Source: Prevotellamassilia sp. (GTDB lineage: Bacteria > Bacteroidota > Bacteroidia > Bacteroidales > Bacteroidaceae). Taken from it: DNA of 9,211 nt. The DNA is taken from positions 7,425 to 16,635 of the forward strand of contig VSQE01000056.1 of NCBI GenBank assembly GCA_009775705.1, given 5' to 3'. Shown here in pieces: positions 1 to 6,195 of the stretch (the stretch's first letter is position 1; the number at the start of each line of letters is the position of its first letter). The notes under the pieces are model-generated. The model was not told the DNA's origin. It ran no database searches and saw only the letters and a program-made list of their open reading frames with translations. Position numbers and translations under genes: made by a program.

Positions 1-1116
1 GCCAAAATCTGCAACATTGAAGAACTGACCCATCGGCTGCTGGAACAGAACATGCACTTTGCCGAACTCTCCTCCGGCAAGACCAACCAGACAGAACTGG
101 TGGCACTGCTCATCACACAGGGAAAAACGTTTGTCGAAGGAATTGAGAACGTCTACGACAACATCAAAGGCTCATGCTCCCTGCTGCTCCTCACCGAAGA
201 CGGCATCATCGCCGCACGCGACAAATGGGGGCGCACCCCCATCGTCATCGGACGCAAGGAAAACGCCTACGCCGTCACCAGCGAATCCTCCGCCTTTGCC
301 AACCTCGACTTCGAGACCGAACACTACCTCGGCCCGGGCGAGATCGTGCATTTGCGGGCAGACGGGACGGAAACGCTGCGTGAAGCCGAACAGCAGATGC
401 AGATCTGTTCCTTCCTGTGGGTTTACTACGGGTTTCCCACCTCCTCCTACGAGGACCGCAACGTGGAACAAGTGCGTTTCGAAAGCGGCCGCCTGATGGG
501 AACCGACGACACGACTGACGTAGACTGCGTATGCGGCATCCCCGACTCCGGGGTTGGCATGGCACTCGGCTACGCCGCCGGCATGGGCCGCCCCTACCAG
601 CGGGCCATCGCGAAATATACCCCCACCTGGCCCCGCAGCTTCACCCCTGTCAACCAGGAGATGCGCTCGCTCGTAGCAAAAATGAAGCTCATTCCCAACC
701 GCGCCGTGCTGCGCGACAAGCGCATCCTCTTCTGCGACGACTCCATCGTGCGGGGAACCCAGCTGCACGACAACGTAAAGATCCTTTTCGACGACGGAGC
801 CCGCGAGGTACACATGCGCATCGCCTGCCCGCCCCTTATCTACGGCTGCCCGTTCATCGGCTTCACTTCCTCCAAGAGCGATATGGAACTCATCACGCGC
901 CGCATCATCAAGGAGCTGGAGGGAGATGAAAACAAGAATCTGGAAAAATATGCCCGTACAGACTCACCCGAATACACACGGATGGTGGAAATCATCCGGC
1001 AACGTCTGGGACTGACCAGCCTGCGCTTCAACAAACTCGAAACGCTGGTCCAAGCCATCGGACTGCCCAAATGCCGTCTCTGCACACACTGTTTCGACGG
1101 CACGGGCTGCTTCTGA
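1..1116 (+). CDS. purF: Amidophosphoribosyltransferase (PurF family), N-terminus missing
   Basis: PurF makes 5-phosphoribosylamine from PRPP and glutamine, the first step of cytoplasmic de novo purine synthesis. The frame is open from base 1, so the gene starts outside the window; the catalytic Cys and first half of the Ntn glutaminase domain are not visible. Seen here: the end of the glutaminase domain (RDKWGRTPIVIG, SESSAF and GPGEIV, bases 211-345), then the phosphoribosyltransferase domain with IPDSGVGMALGYA (from 538) and the PRPP loop ILFCDDSIVRGT (724-759). Four cysteines sit where B. subtilis PurF has its 4Fe-4S ligands: ICSF (Cys codon 406-408), YGCPF (847-849) and CRLC (1072-1083). 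The segment KYTPTWPRSF replaces the usual KNRYVGRTF, so this is a divergent branch. The C-terminus is short and Cys-rich (CTHCFDGTGCF). Family assignment is firm. Whether this is the main purine enzyme or a paralog cannot be judged here. Confidence 0.88.
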   Translation, partial: AKICNIEELTHRLLEQNMHFAELSSGKTNQTELVALLITQGKTFVEGIENVYDNIKGSCSLLLLTEDGIIAARDKWGRTPIVIGRKENAYAVTSESSAFANLDFETEHYLGPGEIVHLRADGTETLREAEQQMQICSFLWVYYGFPTSSYEDRNVEQVRFESGRLMGTDDTTDVDCVCGIPDSGVGMALGYAAGMGRPYQRAIAKYTPTWPRSFTPVNQEMRSLVAKMKLIPNRAVLRDKRILFCDDSIVRGTQLHDNVKILFDDGAREVHMRIACPPLIYGCPFIGFTSSKSDMELITRRIIKELEGDENKNLEKYARTDSPEYTRMVEIIRQRLGLTSLRFNKLETLVQAIGLPKCRLCTHCFDGTGCF

Positions 1117-1160
1117 ACCAAACCGTCCCAAAGGCCCCCACATACTCCTGTTGAAAACAG

Positions 1161-1193
1161 CGTCCGGAAAGCATCGCGATAATGATCCGGACG
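1161..1193 (+). terminator. Weak terminator candidate after purF
   Basis: A perfect 7-bp GC-rich inverted repeat (CGTCCGG at 1161-1167, CCGGACG at 1187-1193) lies 45 bases after the purF stop. It encloses a 19-nt loop that contains the palindrome ATCGCGAT, and is followed by TTGCTTTCATC. The T-tract is broken and the loop is long, so this is only a possible transcription end. The stronger hairpin at 1451-1475 is an alternative. Confidence 0.3.
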
Positions 1194-1244
1194 TTGCTTT
1201 CATCATACCGCCCCTCGAGGCGGAAAAAAAGAAATACGCCACGG

Positions 1245-1354
1245 CGGAAAAACACCATGGCAAATACCCTGCCAAAATTTTTTTGAAAATTTTCATGTAC
1301 GTATTTTAACGTTCCTCTTCAAAGTTTAACTCGGAAGTTTTTCGGAAAAACACC
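1245..1354. repeat. Exact 12-mer direct repeat, 98 bp apart
   Basis: CGGAAAAACACC occurs at 1245-1256 and again at 1343-1354. A related GGCGGAAAAA also appears at 1219-1228. The repeats lie in the untranslated region after purF and their role is unknown. A chance match in A-rich DNA is possible. Confidence 0.45.
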
Positions 1355-1360
1355 GGAAAC

Positions 1361-1437
1361 GGACCTATTTTTCACAACATAGTATCTTTTTTGAAAAAGA
1401 TAGGACCTTTTTTCAACAAGATCCTATGTTTTTTCAC
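1361..1437. repeat. Three imperfect copies of a GGACCTAT-T5/6-CAC motif with nested A/T hairpins
   Basis: Three related units are visible: GGACCTATTTTTCAC (1361-1375), AGGACCTTTTTTCAAC (1402-1417) and ATCCTATGTTTTTTCAC (1421-1437). Between them lies the inverted repeat ATCTTTTT (1384-1391) / AAAAAGAT (1394-1401). An outer inverted repeat AACATAG (1376-1382) / CTATGTT (1424-1430) encloses most of the block. No protein frame explains this. It could be protein-binding DNA, a decayed terminator cluster or simple A/T drift. Confidence 0.4.
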
Positions 1438-1450
1438 GTTAAGCGACGAA

Positions 1451-1475
1451 AAAAGCCGCCCATTAGGCGGCTTTT
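1451..1475. terminator. Perfect 10-bp hairpin, bidirectional terminator-like
   Basis: AAAAGCCGCC (1451-1460) and GGCGGCTTTT (1466-1475) pair perfectly around a 5-nt loop CATTA. On the + strand the stem ends in TTTT. On the - strand it ends in TTTTTT, because two more A bases precede it on +. It could end purF transcripts 335 nt after the stop codon, and it could also end a minus-strand transcript from the promoter at 1500-1531. Confidence 0.7.
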
Positions 1476-1499
1476 CAGGGATCTTCTACTTTGCTGGTG

Positions 1500-1531
1500 C
1501 AAATATAGCACCTCAGAGAGCGAAATCCAAA
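1500..1531 (-). promoter_or_regulatory. Bacteroidales-type promoter on the minus strand
   Basis: Read on the minus strand there is TTTG (1531-1528), a 20-nt spacer and TATATTTG (1507-1500), matching the Bacteroides -33 TTTG / -7 TAnnTTTG layout. The -7 box is flanked by a small inverted repeat, GGTGC (1496-1500) and GCACC (1508-1512), which could be an operator. Transcription would start near 1495 and meet the hairpin at 1475-1451 almost at once, so no protein gene is served. Confidence 0.5.
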
Positions 1532-1537
1532 TGTTAA

Positions 1538-1790
1538 TTAACCTCCATTTACATTCAGCTCCAGACGCACGTTTTTCCTATCGACGCTAAACGTGAAACG
1601 GTAAAAGCGGTATCTGAAAGGATTCTCCCTTTCGCGCGTACAGGCCCCAATGCTCGATGACGCCACTCTAATACATGACGCAGGCTATGGTTTCGTTGGG
1701 TGGTTCTGACGTATGGGAGGCGAGTATCAGGGTACCGTATATCAGTTGATTCGCCGGCATTTCGGCTCCCCCCTGTTATCGGAACTTCCG
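1538..1790 (-). other. Gene-free stretch with short minus-strand open frames, possible relic
   Basis: No confident gene lies between the hairpin at 1475 and the tRNA. On the minus strand there is an ATG-started 30-codon frame at 1760-1668 (beginning MPANQLIYGTLIL). A second frame, 48 codons and open from 1684 to a TAA at 1540-1538, has no ATG and ends in NVRLELNVNGG. That ending, with alternating charged and hydrophobic residues, looks more protein-like than random. Together they may be frame-broken remains of one gene. I do not recognise a family, and neither frame has clear start signals. Confidence 0.25.
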
Positions 1791-1804
1791 CCTAATGAAA
1801 AAAG

Positions 1805-1840
1805 AAAATCCTCTGAAAATATTGATTTTCAGAGGATTTT
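1805..1840 (-). terminator. Terminator of the tRNA-Arg transcript
   Basis: A perfect 16-bp inverted repeat (1805-1820 with 1825-1840) encloses the loop ATTG. On the minus strand the stem is followed by TTTTC and six more T bases. It begins 23 bases after the tRNA 3' end, as expected for an intrinsic terminator. The A/T ends make it potentially bidirectional. Confidence 0.85.
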
Positions 1841-1862
1841 ATCGGTCCGACAGACTTTTCTG

Positions 1863-1936
1863 TGACCCCGTTGGGATTCAAACCCAAGACCTTCAGAACC
1901 GGAATCTGACGCTCTATTCAGCTAAGCTACGGGGCC
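1863..1936 (-). tRNA. tRNA-Arg, anticodon CCG
   Basis: The reverse complement folds as a 74-nt cloverleaf. The acceptor stem is GGCCCCG with CGGGGTC (one G-U pair) and the discriminator base is A. The D stem is GCTT/GAGC. The anticodon stem TCAGA/TCTGA holds the loop TTCCGGT, giving anticodon CCG, which reads CGG arginine codons. The T arm is TTGGG, TTTGAAT, CCCAA. No full CCA is encoded; the genomic bases after the discriminator are CA. It lies between asnA and its own hairpin terminator. No repeat of its 3' end was seen nearby, so there is no sign of an integrated element. Confidence 0.95.
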
Positions 1937-1948
1937 TGATTTCGGATG

Positions 1949-1956
1949 CAAAGATA
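1949..1956 (-). promoter_or_regulatory. Likely -7 box for tRNA-Arg
   Basis: The minus strand reads TATCTTTG, a full match to TAnnTTTG, 12 bases upstream of the mature tRNA 5' end. No TTTG is found at the expected -33 spacing; the region there is GGTGG-rich. Assignment therefore rests on the -7 box and its position. Confidence 0.5.
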
Positions 1957-2100
1957 AACATTTTATTTGAAACCACCACCCCTCCACCTTAATTTTTAAA
2001 ACCCGGCCCTTTTCTTCCTCCACTTTTTGTCATGCAAAAAAGACTCCGGACAGCAACAAACCCTTTTCCGCATGGCCCTTCCGCCGTACGGAACGACAGG

Positions 2101-3138
2101 TCAGATCAGATGAATGTTCAACTCCGCACACTCCTTCCGCATTTCCTCCGGCCAGATGCTGGCCTGTATTTCCCCGATATGCGCTTTCCGGAGATAGAGC
2201 ATGCACAGACGCGACTGCCCGATACCGCCACCCACGCTCAAGGGGAGGTCACCCTCCAGCAGGCGCCGGTGGAAATAAAGCCCGGCCCGCTCCTCCTTAC
2301 CGCTGTCGCGCAACTGGCGTAACAGAGCCTCGCGGTCAACACGGATGCCCATCGAAGATAGCTCGAAGGCCCTGCCCAGCACCTCGTTCCACACCAGCAG
2401 GTCACCATTCAGTCCGGACAAGCCGTTCTCGGCAACGGTGGAATAATCATCATAGTCGGGTGCCCGCAAATCATGAGGAAGCCCGTCGCCCAAAGGCCCT
2501 CCGATGCCAACGACAAAAACAGCCCCCCACTCCCGCACAATGGCATCTTCTCTTTCCTTGGGAGAGAGAGAGGGATAACGCCGGCGCAACTCCTCTGCAT
2601 GAATGAAATAGACATCCTCAGGCAAAGAGGGTTTCAATTGGGGAAAACGTTCGCACACCATGAATTCCGTGCGCAACAAAGCCGAATAAATGCACCGCAC
2701 GATACGCTTCAGGAAATCCAGCGTACGGTCCTCGGGACGGATCACCCGCTCCCAATCCCACTGATCCACATAAAGCGAATGCAGATTACCCAACTCCTCG
2801 TCGGCCCGGATAGCATTCATATCCGTATAGATTCCATATCCGGGCTTCACATGATAGTCCGCCAGCGTCAACCGTTTCCATTTGGCCAACGAATGCACCA
2901 CCTCGGCCTGGGCATCCCCCAGGTCCTTAACAGGAAACGAGACCGGACGCTCCGCCCCGCTCAAATCATCATTGATTCCTAATCCCCTAAGCACGAAAAG
3001 CGGCCCTGTAACGCGCCGCAGACGCAGTCCCGTAGCCAGATTCTGCTGAAAGAATTCCTTGATCACTTTTATGCCTTGCTCCGTTTCCGAAATATTCAGC
3101 AACGGGCAATAACCCTCTGGTTTGATTAAATAGCTCAT
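2101..3138 (-). CDS. asnA: Aspartate-ammonia ligase (asparagine synthetase A)
   Basis: AsnA forms asparagine from aspartate, ammonia and ATP in the cytoplasm. It is built on a class II aminoacyl-tRNA synthetase-like fold and uses free ammonia rather than glutamine. The 345-residue product is slightly longer than the E. coli enzyme and carries its hallmark blocks in order: NDDLSGAE (57-63 region), EVVHSLAKWKR (79-89), LHSLYVDQWDWERV (120-132 region), VGIGGPLGDG (210-219), DLRAPDYDDYST (223-234), FELSSMGIRVD (258-268) and GGGIGQSRL (303-311). The extra length is mainly an N-terminal segment and a short C-terminal tail. The ATG at 3138 is preceded by an A-rich stretch without a Shine-Dalgarno site, normal for Bacteroidales, and lies about 30 bases from a -7 box. 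It is divergent from the polysaccharide operon and convergent with nothing. It looks like a stable housekeeping gene beside a variable locus. Confidence 0.97.
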   Translation of the reverse strand: MSYLIKPEGYCPLLNISETEQGIKVIKEFFQQNLATGLRLRRVTGPLFVLRGLGINDDLSGAERPVSFPVKDLGDAQAEVVHSLAKWKRLTLADYHVKPGYGIYTDMNAIRADEELGNLHSLYVDQWDWERVIRPEDRTLDFLKRIVRCIYSALLRTEFMVCERFPQLKPSLPEDVYFIHAEELRRRYPSLSPKEREDAIVREWGAVFVVGIGGPLGDGLPHDLRAPDYDDYSTVAENGLSGLNGDLLVWNEVLGRAFELSSMGIRVDREALLRQLRDSGKEERAGLYFHRRLLEGDLPLSVGGGIGQSRLCMLYLRKAHIGEIQASIWPEEMRKECAELNIHLI

Positions 3139-3167
3139 TTTTAATTGTCATTTTGTAATCCGCAGTG

Positions 3168-3198
3168 CAAATATACAAATTATCTGTAAGAAAACATA
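3168..3198 (-). promoter_or_regulatory. asnA promoter
   Basis: The minus strand reads TATATTTG at 3175-3168, a full -7 match. TATG, 19 bases further upstream (3198-3195), is a weak -33 candidate. The predicted start near 3162 gives asnA a leader of about 25 nt. Confidence 0.6.
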
Positions 3199-3291
3199 CA
3201 ATAAAATATTTTTTTGTAAATTAAAACAACAGAATAAATATCTAAATGAAAATACCAGAGGACGAGAACGGAAAGATTTGAAACCCAGATT

Positions 3292-3429
3292 TTATTCTGA
3301 CACAGCAAGTTCCGCGTCATCACATAAAACATCCATTTCAGGGAAGCGAATCTCACATTTTCCAGAAGTCCATTCACTACAACCACTATTTTCCACATAA
3401 TCCTCTAAAAACAGATTGATTCGAAAACG
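3292..3429 (-). other. Open 45-codon frame with no ATG in the asnA-upxY intergenic region
   Basis: The stretch from 3176 to 3479 between the divergent promoters has no clear gene. Its best coding-like segment is a minus-strand frame open from a TAA at 3432-3430 to a TAA at 3294-3292. It includes the segments EDYVENSGCSEW and PEMDVLCDDAELAVSE, is acidic, and has three cysteines. There is no ATG; a GTG at the V of DYVENS would give about 33 residues. No promoter or RBS is visible for it. It may be the 3' end of a deleted gene, an unusual small protein, or chance. A 72-codon ATG frame overlaps it on the same strand (3398-3180) but is low-complexity hydrophobic and looks spurious. Confidence 0.2.
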
Positions 3430-3479
3430 TTAAACGACAAAAAATTAAACAAAAACTCTCAATTATAAAAAATTATGTC

Positions 3480-3487
3480 TACCTTTG
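3480..3487 (+). promoter_or_regulatory. Promoter of the polysaccharide operon
   Basis: TACCTTTG matches the Bacteroidales -7 consensus TAnnTTTG and lies about 160 bases before the upxY start. No TTTG is found at the -33 distance; that region is A-rich (around 3451-3460). The weak -33 may mean that an activator helps. I looked for flanking inverted repeats like those of invertible capsule promoters and found only degenerate matches. Confidence 0.6.
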
Positions 3488-3493
3488 TAGCGC

Positions 3494-3646
3494 AATCATT
3501 CGTGTTCCTCCAAACATAGGACCATAATTTTTCAATGAAAAAAGAGGTTCAGACACACGTATTTTGCATTATGGCCCCCCCCTAATACATTGAGGCAGAG
3601 AATTTTACAACCGCTTCAATGACCCCAGGAATTATTATAAAGGAAT
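3494..3646 (+). promoter_or_regulatory. Structured 5' leader of the upxY operon
   Basis: About 150 untranslated bases separate the predicted transcript start from the upxY ATG. Two hairpins can be drawn. The first pairs GG-CCATAAT (3519-3528, one A.C mismatch) with ATTATGG-CC (3568-3577), with an inner TTTTTC/GAAAAA stem (3528-3533, 3537-3542). The second pairs CATTGAGGC (3588-3596) with GCTTCAATG (3613-3621) by nine pairs, one of them G-U, around a 16-nt loop. Between them is a run of eight C (3575-3582). UpxY-type antiterminators are known to need their own leader, so these are candidate recognition structures. An AAGGA (3640-3644) sits just before the ATG. No U-tract follows either hairpin, so neither looks like an intrinsic terminator. 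Confidence 0.5.
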
Positions 3647-4240
3647 ATGGTCACAAAAGCGAGCCATACCTATATCCGATCATTTGAGTCCGGTGTAGTG
3701 CAACATGACACAGATGTTCACTGGTACGTATTGCGGGTCACCTACCAGAGGGAACTGAGTACACAGGAACAACTGAACAAGATGGGGATCAATAATTTTG
3801 TCCCTACACTGAAAATCAGGAAACGAAACAGCCAAGGCCGTTTTTACTGGATACGCGAAGTTGCCGTACACAATTACGTATTCGTACAAACGTCCAAACA
3901 AATGATAGACAGACTTAAGCACCAGACGCTGCCTCATCTGCGCTACATCATGCGTAACGTCAACGGAGAGCGACGCATCATGACTGTACCCGAACGCGAA
4001 ATGCAGAACTTCATAGCTGTAGCGGGCAATGCTGAAGAGCACATCCGCTTCCTACCGCCAGAAGAGGTCATGCTTGCCGAGGGAGACCGTGTCCGCATTT
4101 TGGGCGGTCCCTTTGAAGGAGTTGAAGGCAATCTGATCAAGACCTCGAAAGGGAAAAGAACGGCAGTAGTGATCCGCATAGAAGGCATTGCGGCCGTAGT
4201 CACCACTTCGCTCCCCATGCGCCTGATCGAAAAGATTTGA
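3647..4240 (+). CDS. upxY: UpxY-family NusG-like transcription antiterminator
   Basis: The 197-residue product is a NusG/RfaH paralog of the UpxY type, which acts on RNA polymerase to allow read-through of long Bacteroides polysaccharide operons. After a 24-residue unstructured start, the NGN domain begins at HWYVLRVTYQRE (25-36) and runs through FVPTLKIRKR and HNYVFVQ to about residue 115. A linker follows, then a KOW domain with EGDRVRILGGPFEGVEG (145-161) and a C-terminal beta segment ending near IEKI. The start at 3647 has AAGGA upstream and fits the family length. It is the first gene of the operon, 27 nt before the priming transferase. In B. fragilis-type loci a upxZ gene normally follows upxY; none is present here. 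The specific leader it recognises is inferred to be its own. Confidence 0.9.
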   Translation: MVTKASHTYIRSFESGVVQHDTDVHWYVLRVTYQRELSTQEQLNKMGINNFVPTLKIRKRNSQGRFYWIREVAVHNYVFVQTSKQMIDRLKHQTLPHLRYIMRNVNGERRIMTVPEREMQNFIAVAGNAEEHIRFLPPEEVMLAEGDRVRILGGPFEGVEGNLIKTSKGKRTAVVIRIEGIAAVVTTSLPMRLIEKI

Positions 4241-4267
4241 ATACCATACACCAACACCGCAAACATC

Positions 4268-5386
4268 ATGGATGTCAGACTTATTATCGAAACTTTATAT
4301 GTATTTATCCTATCCCTGCTGCTTGGGATGATCGTCATTCCCCGCATCCTGCTGATCTCGTTCAAAAAAAGACTTTTTGACGAGCCTGACAGCCGGAAGG
4401 TACACCACGGAAAGGTACCGCGTTTAGGGGGTACGGCATTCTTTCCGAGCATCGCGCTTGCCGTTTTCTCGGTCATTGTAATTCATGACAAACTATTCCG
4501 GGGAGACCTGCTGACAGTGCCTCTGACCATACAGCTGATGACAACCTGCTGCTCTCTGTTCCTGCTGTATGTGACGGGCATCATGGATGACCTGATAGGC
4601 GTAAGATACTCTTCCAAGTTTCTGATTCAGGGAATCTGCGGCATTTTGATTGTTTCTTCCGATCTGTATATCAACAACTTTTATGGTCTGTTCGGAATTT
4701 ATGAAATTCCCACCTGGATCGGAGCACCTTTTACGGTCCTGATCACCATCTATATTCTGAATGCCATTAATCTGATAGACGGCATTGACGGTCTGGCCTC
4801 AGGCCTGAGCGGCATTACACTGCTTTCCTTAGGATGTATATTTGTCTATCTGCATGAATATCTTTATTCTTTCTTTGCATTTGCCTCTCTCGGCGTGCTG
4901 ATCCCGTTTTTTTATTATAATGTGTTCGGACGCGTTGAAAGAAAACGGAAAATCTTCATGGGAGACACCGGTTCCCTCACCATAGGCCTGGTGCTCAGTA
5001 TCCTGACCATAAAGTTAAGCATGTATGAGCCGGAAAAGGAAATGCAAATACCCGGAGCTATTGTCATTGCGTTTTCGTTCTTACTGGTTCCGATGTTAGA
5101 CGTAGTACGCGTGTTCCTTCACCGCCTTCGTGAAGGCAACAATCCCTTCCAGCCGGACAATAATCACATTCACCACAAGTTCATAGCCCTGGGATTCCCG
5201 AAACGTCGCGTCATGATCACCATCATCGGCATTTCTGCCATGTACTCCCTCATTAATGTCTGCGCGATTCACTTCATCCCCATTACACCCCTCTTTATGC
5301 TGAACATCATAACTTGGACCGTCATGCATATTTTACTGACCCGTCAAATAAACAGAATCAAGGAATCAAAGAAAGACGCTATATGA
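4268..5386 (+). CDS. WecA/TagO-type undecaprenyl-phosphate sugar-1-phosphate transferase
   Basis: A 372-residue polytopic inner-membrane enzyme of the MraY/WecA/TagO/WbpL family. It would transfer a sugar-1-phosphate (often GlcNAc- or a deoxysugar-1-phosphate) from UDP-sugar to undecaprenyl phosphate and so start each polysaccharide repeat. Diagnostic motifs are all present: RKVHHGKVPRLGG (43-55), the Mg-binding DD pair at 107-108 in GIMDDLIG, NAINLIDGIDGLA (165-177), GDTGS (232-236) and the cytoplasmic His motif HIHH (300-303) preceded by FQPDNN. Many hydrophobic stretches between these fit about ten membrane passes. The stop overlaps the start of the exporter gene by four bases (ATGA), suggesting translational coupling. 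A polyisoprenyl sugar-phosphate transferase of this class placed second in the operon, rather than a WcaJ-type enzyme near the end, is notable. The sugar cannot be told from sequence. Confidence 0.93.
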   Translation: MDVRLIIETLYVFILSLLLGMIVIPRILLISFKKRLFDEPDSRKVHHGKVPRLGGTAFFPSIALAVFSVIVIHDKLFRGDLLTVPLTIQLMTTCCSLFLLYVTGIMDDLIGVRYSSKFLIQGICGILIVSSDLYINNFYGLFGIYEIPTWIGAPFTVLITIYILNAINLIDGIDGLASGLSGITLLSLGCIFVYLHEYLYSFFAFASLGVLIPFFYYNVFGRVERKRKIFMGDTGSLTIGLVLSILTIKLSMYEPEKEMQIPGAIVIAFSFLLVPMLDVVRVFLHRLREGNNPFQPDNNHIHHKFIALGFPKRRVMITIIGISAMYSLINVCAIHFIPITPLFMLNIITWTVMHILLTRQINRIKESKKDAI

Positions 5387-6171
5387 AAAAAGTATTTTGG
5401 GGCATCGCCTTTTCGCTGGCACTGGCTTCATGCAACACCTCTGAGAAAATTGTATATCTACAGGATCTCAATGTAAACCATAGTGAAAAAATTGCAGAAG
5501 TCAAGGATCTGACCTTGCAACCCAAAGATCAGATCTCCATTATTGTTTCGTGCCGTGAGCCCAAACTGACAGCCTTATTCAACCTTTTGGAAGCAAGCAA
5601 CAAAATCGGACAGGAAAGCAACGGAAGCAACAACGGCGGGCGTACAAGCGGATATACCGTCGACACGCACGGCAACATAGACTTCCCGGTTTTCGGGAAA
5701 CTGCACGTGGCAGGCATGACCCGCGAACAGGTGCAGACGATGATCAAGCAAAAACTGATCAGCGAACAGCAGATCCAAGACCCCATCGTCACGGTGGACT
5801 TCATGAACCTGCATTTCTCCACACTCGGGGAAGTGGGATCCCCCGGCACTTATTCCATCAACCGAGACAAGCTCACCTTGCTGGAAGCCATCAGCATGTC
5901 CGGAGACCTGACCATCCACGGGAAACGCGATGCCGTGGTCGTCATACGCGAAGAGAATGGGAAGCGGATCAATTATTTCGTAGACCTACGCTCCAAAAAC
6001 CTCTTCGACTCACCGGCCTACAACATCCAGCAGAACGACATCATCTACGTTCAACCCAACAAGATACGTGCCGGACAGTCCACAGTCAACGACAACAATC
6101 TGAAATCCGTATCTTTCTGGATCTCCATCGCTTCTTTCCTCACAACCATCGGAGTACTGATCTTCAAATAA
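5383..6171 (+). CDS. wza: Wza-type polysaccharide export lipoprotein
   Basis: A 262-residue outer-membrane polysaccharide export protein. The ATG at 5383 is chosen over one at 5314 because it gives a clean lipoprotein signal: MKKVFWG, a hydrophobic core, then the lipobox LASC with Cys17, and because it overlaps the upstream stop as ATGA. The Poly_export domain spans about 40-140 (LQPKDQISIIVS, then YTVDTHGNIDFPVFGKLHVAG at 91-111). An SLBB-like segment follows (LGEVGSPGTYSI, 148-159; LTLLEAISMSGDLT, 164-177; YNIQQNDIIYVQP, 213-225). The C-terminus carries a hydrophobic helix (243-260, WISIASFLTTIGVLIF), a common feature in Bacteroidota Wza relatives. The protein is shorter than E. coli Wza. 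It should form the export channel together with the adjacent Wzc-type protein. Confidence 0.92.
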   Translation: MKKVFWGIAFSLALASCNTSEKIVYLQDLNVNHSEKIAEVKDLTLQPKDQISIIVSCREPKLTALFNLLEASNKIGQESNGSNNGGRTSGYTVDTHGNIDFPVFGKLHVAGMTREQVQTMIKQKLISEQQIQDPIVTVDFMNLHFSTLGEVGSPGTYSINRDKLTLLEAISMSGDLTIHGKRDAVVVIREENGKRINYFVDLRSKNLFDSPAYNIQQNDIIYVQPNKIRAGQSTVNDNNLKSVSFWISIASFLTTIGVLIFK

Positions 6172-6195
6172 AGAAATACACATATACCACAGATT

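Noticed and set aside
172..813. A 213-codon minus-strand frame inside purF.
   Set aside because: It is antisense to a clearly conserved protein, in GC-rich codons that leave shadow frames open. It has no promoter and no recognisable domain.
1863..1936. tRNA-Arg as an integration site for a mobile element.
   Set aside because: No duplicate of the tRNA 3' end, integrase or transposase was seen within the window.
1795..1992. A 65-codon + strand frame starting MKKENPLKILIF.
   Set aside because: It runs through the tRNA terminator hairpin and then the tRNA in antisense, so the frame is a by-product of those elements.
2036..2095. Terminator for asnA near the T6 tract (minus strand).
   Set aside because: The T-run is present but I could not draw a convincing stem directly before it. 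The only nearby stem, TTCCG/CGGAA, is short and too far upstream.
2473..2982. A 169-codon + strand frame opposite asnA.
   Set aside because: The minus-strand frame is conserved AsnA from end to end; this one is its antisense shadow.
3424..3566. Possible invertible promoter: AAAACGTTAAACG (from 3424) and the reverse complement of ACACGTATTTT (near 3555-3565) flank the operon promoter.
   Set aside because: Each arm only loosely resembles the capsule inversion-site consensus I recall, and the arms barely match one another. True invertible promoters have long near-identical arms.
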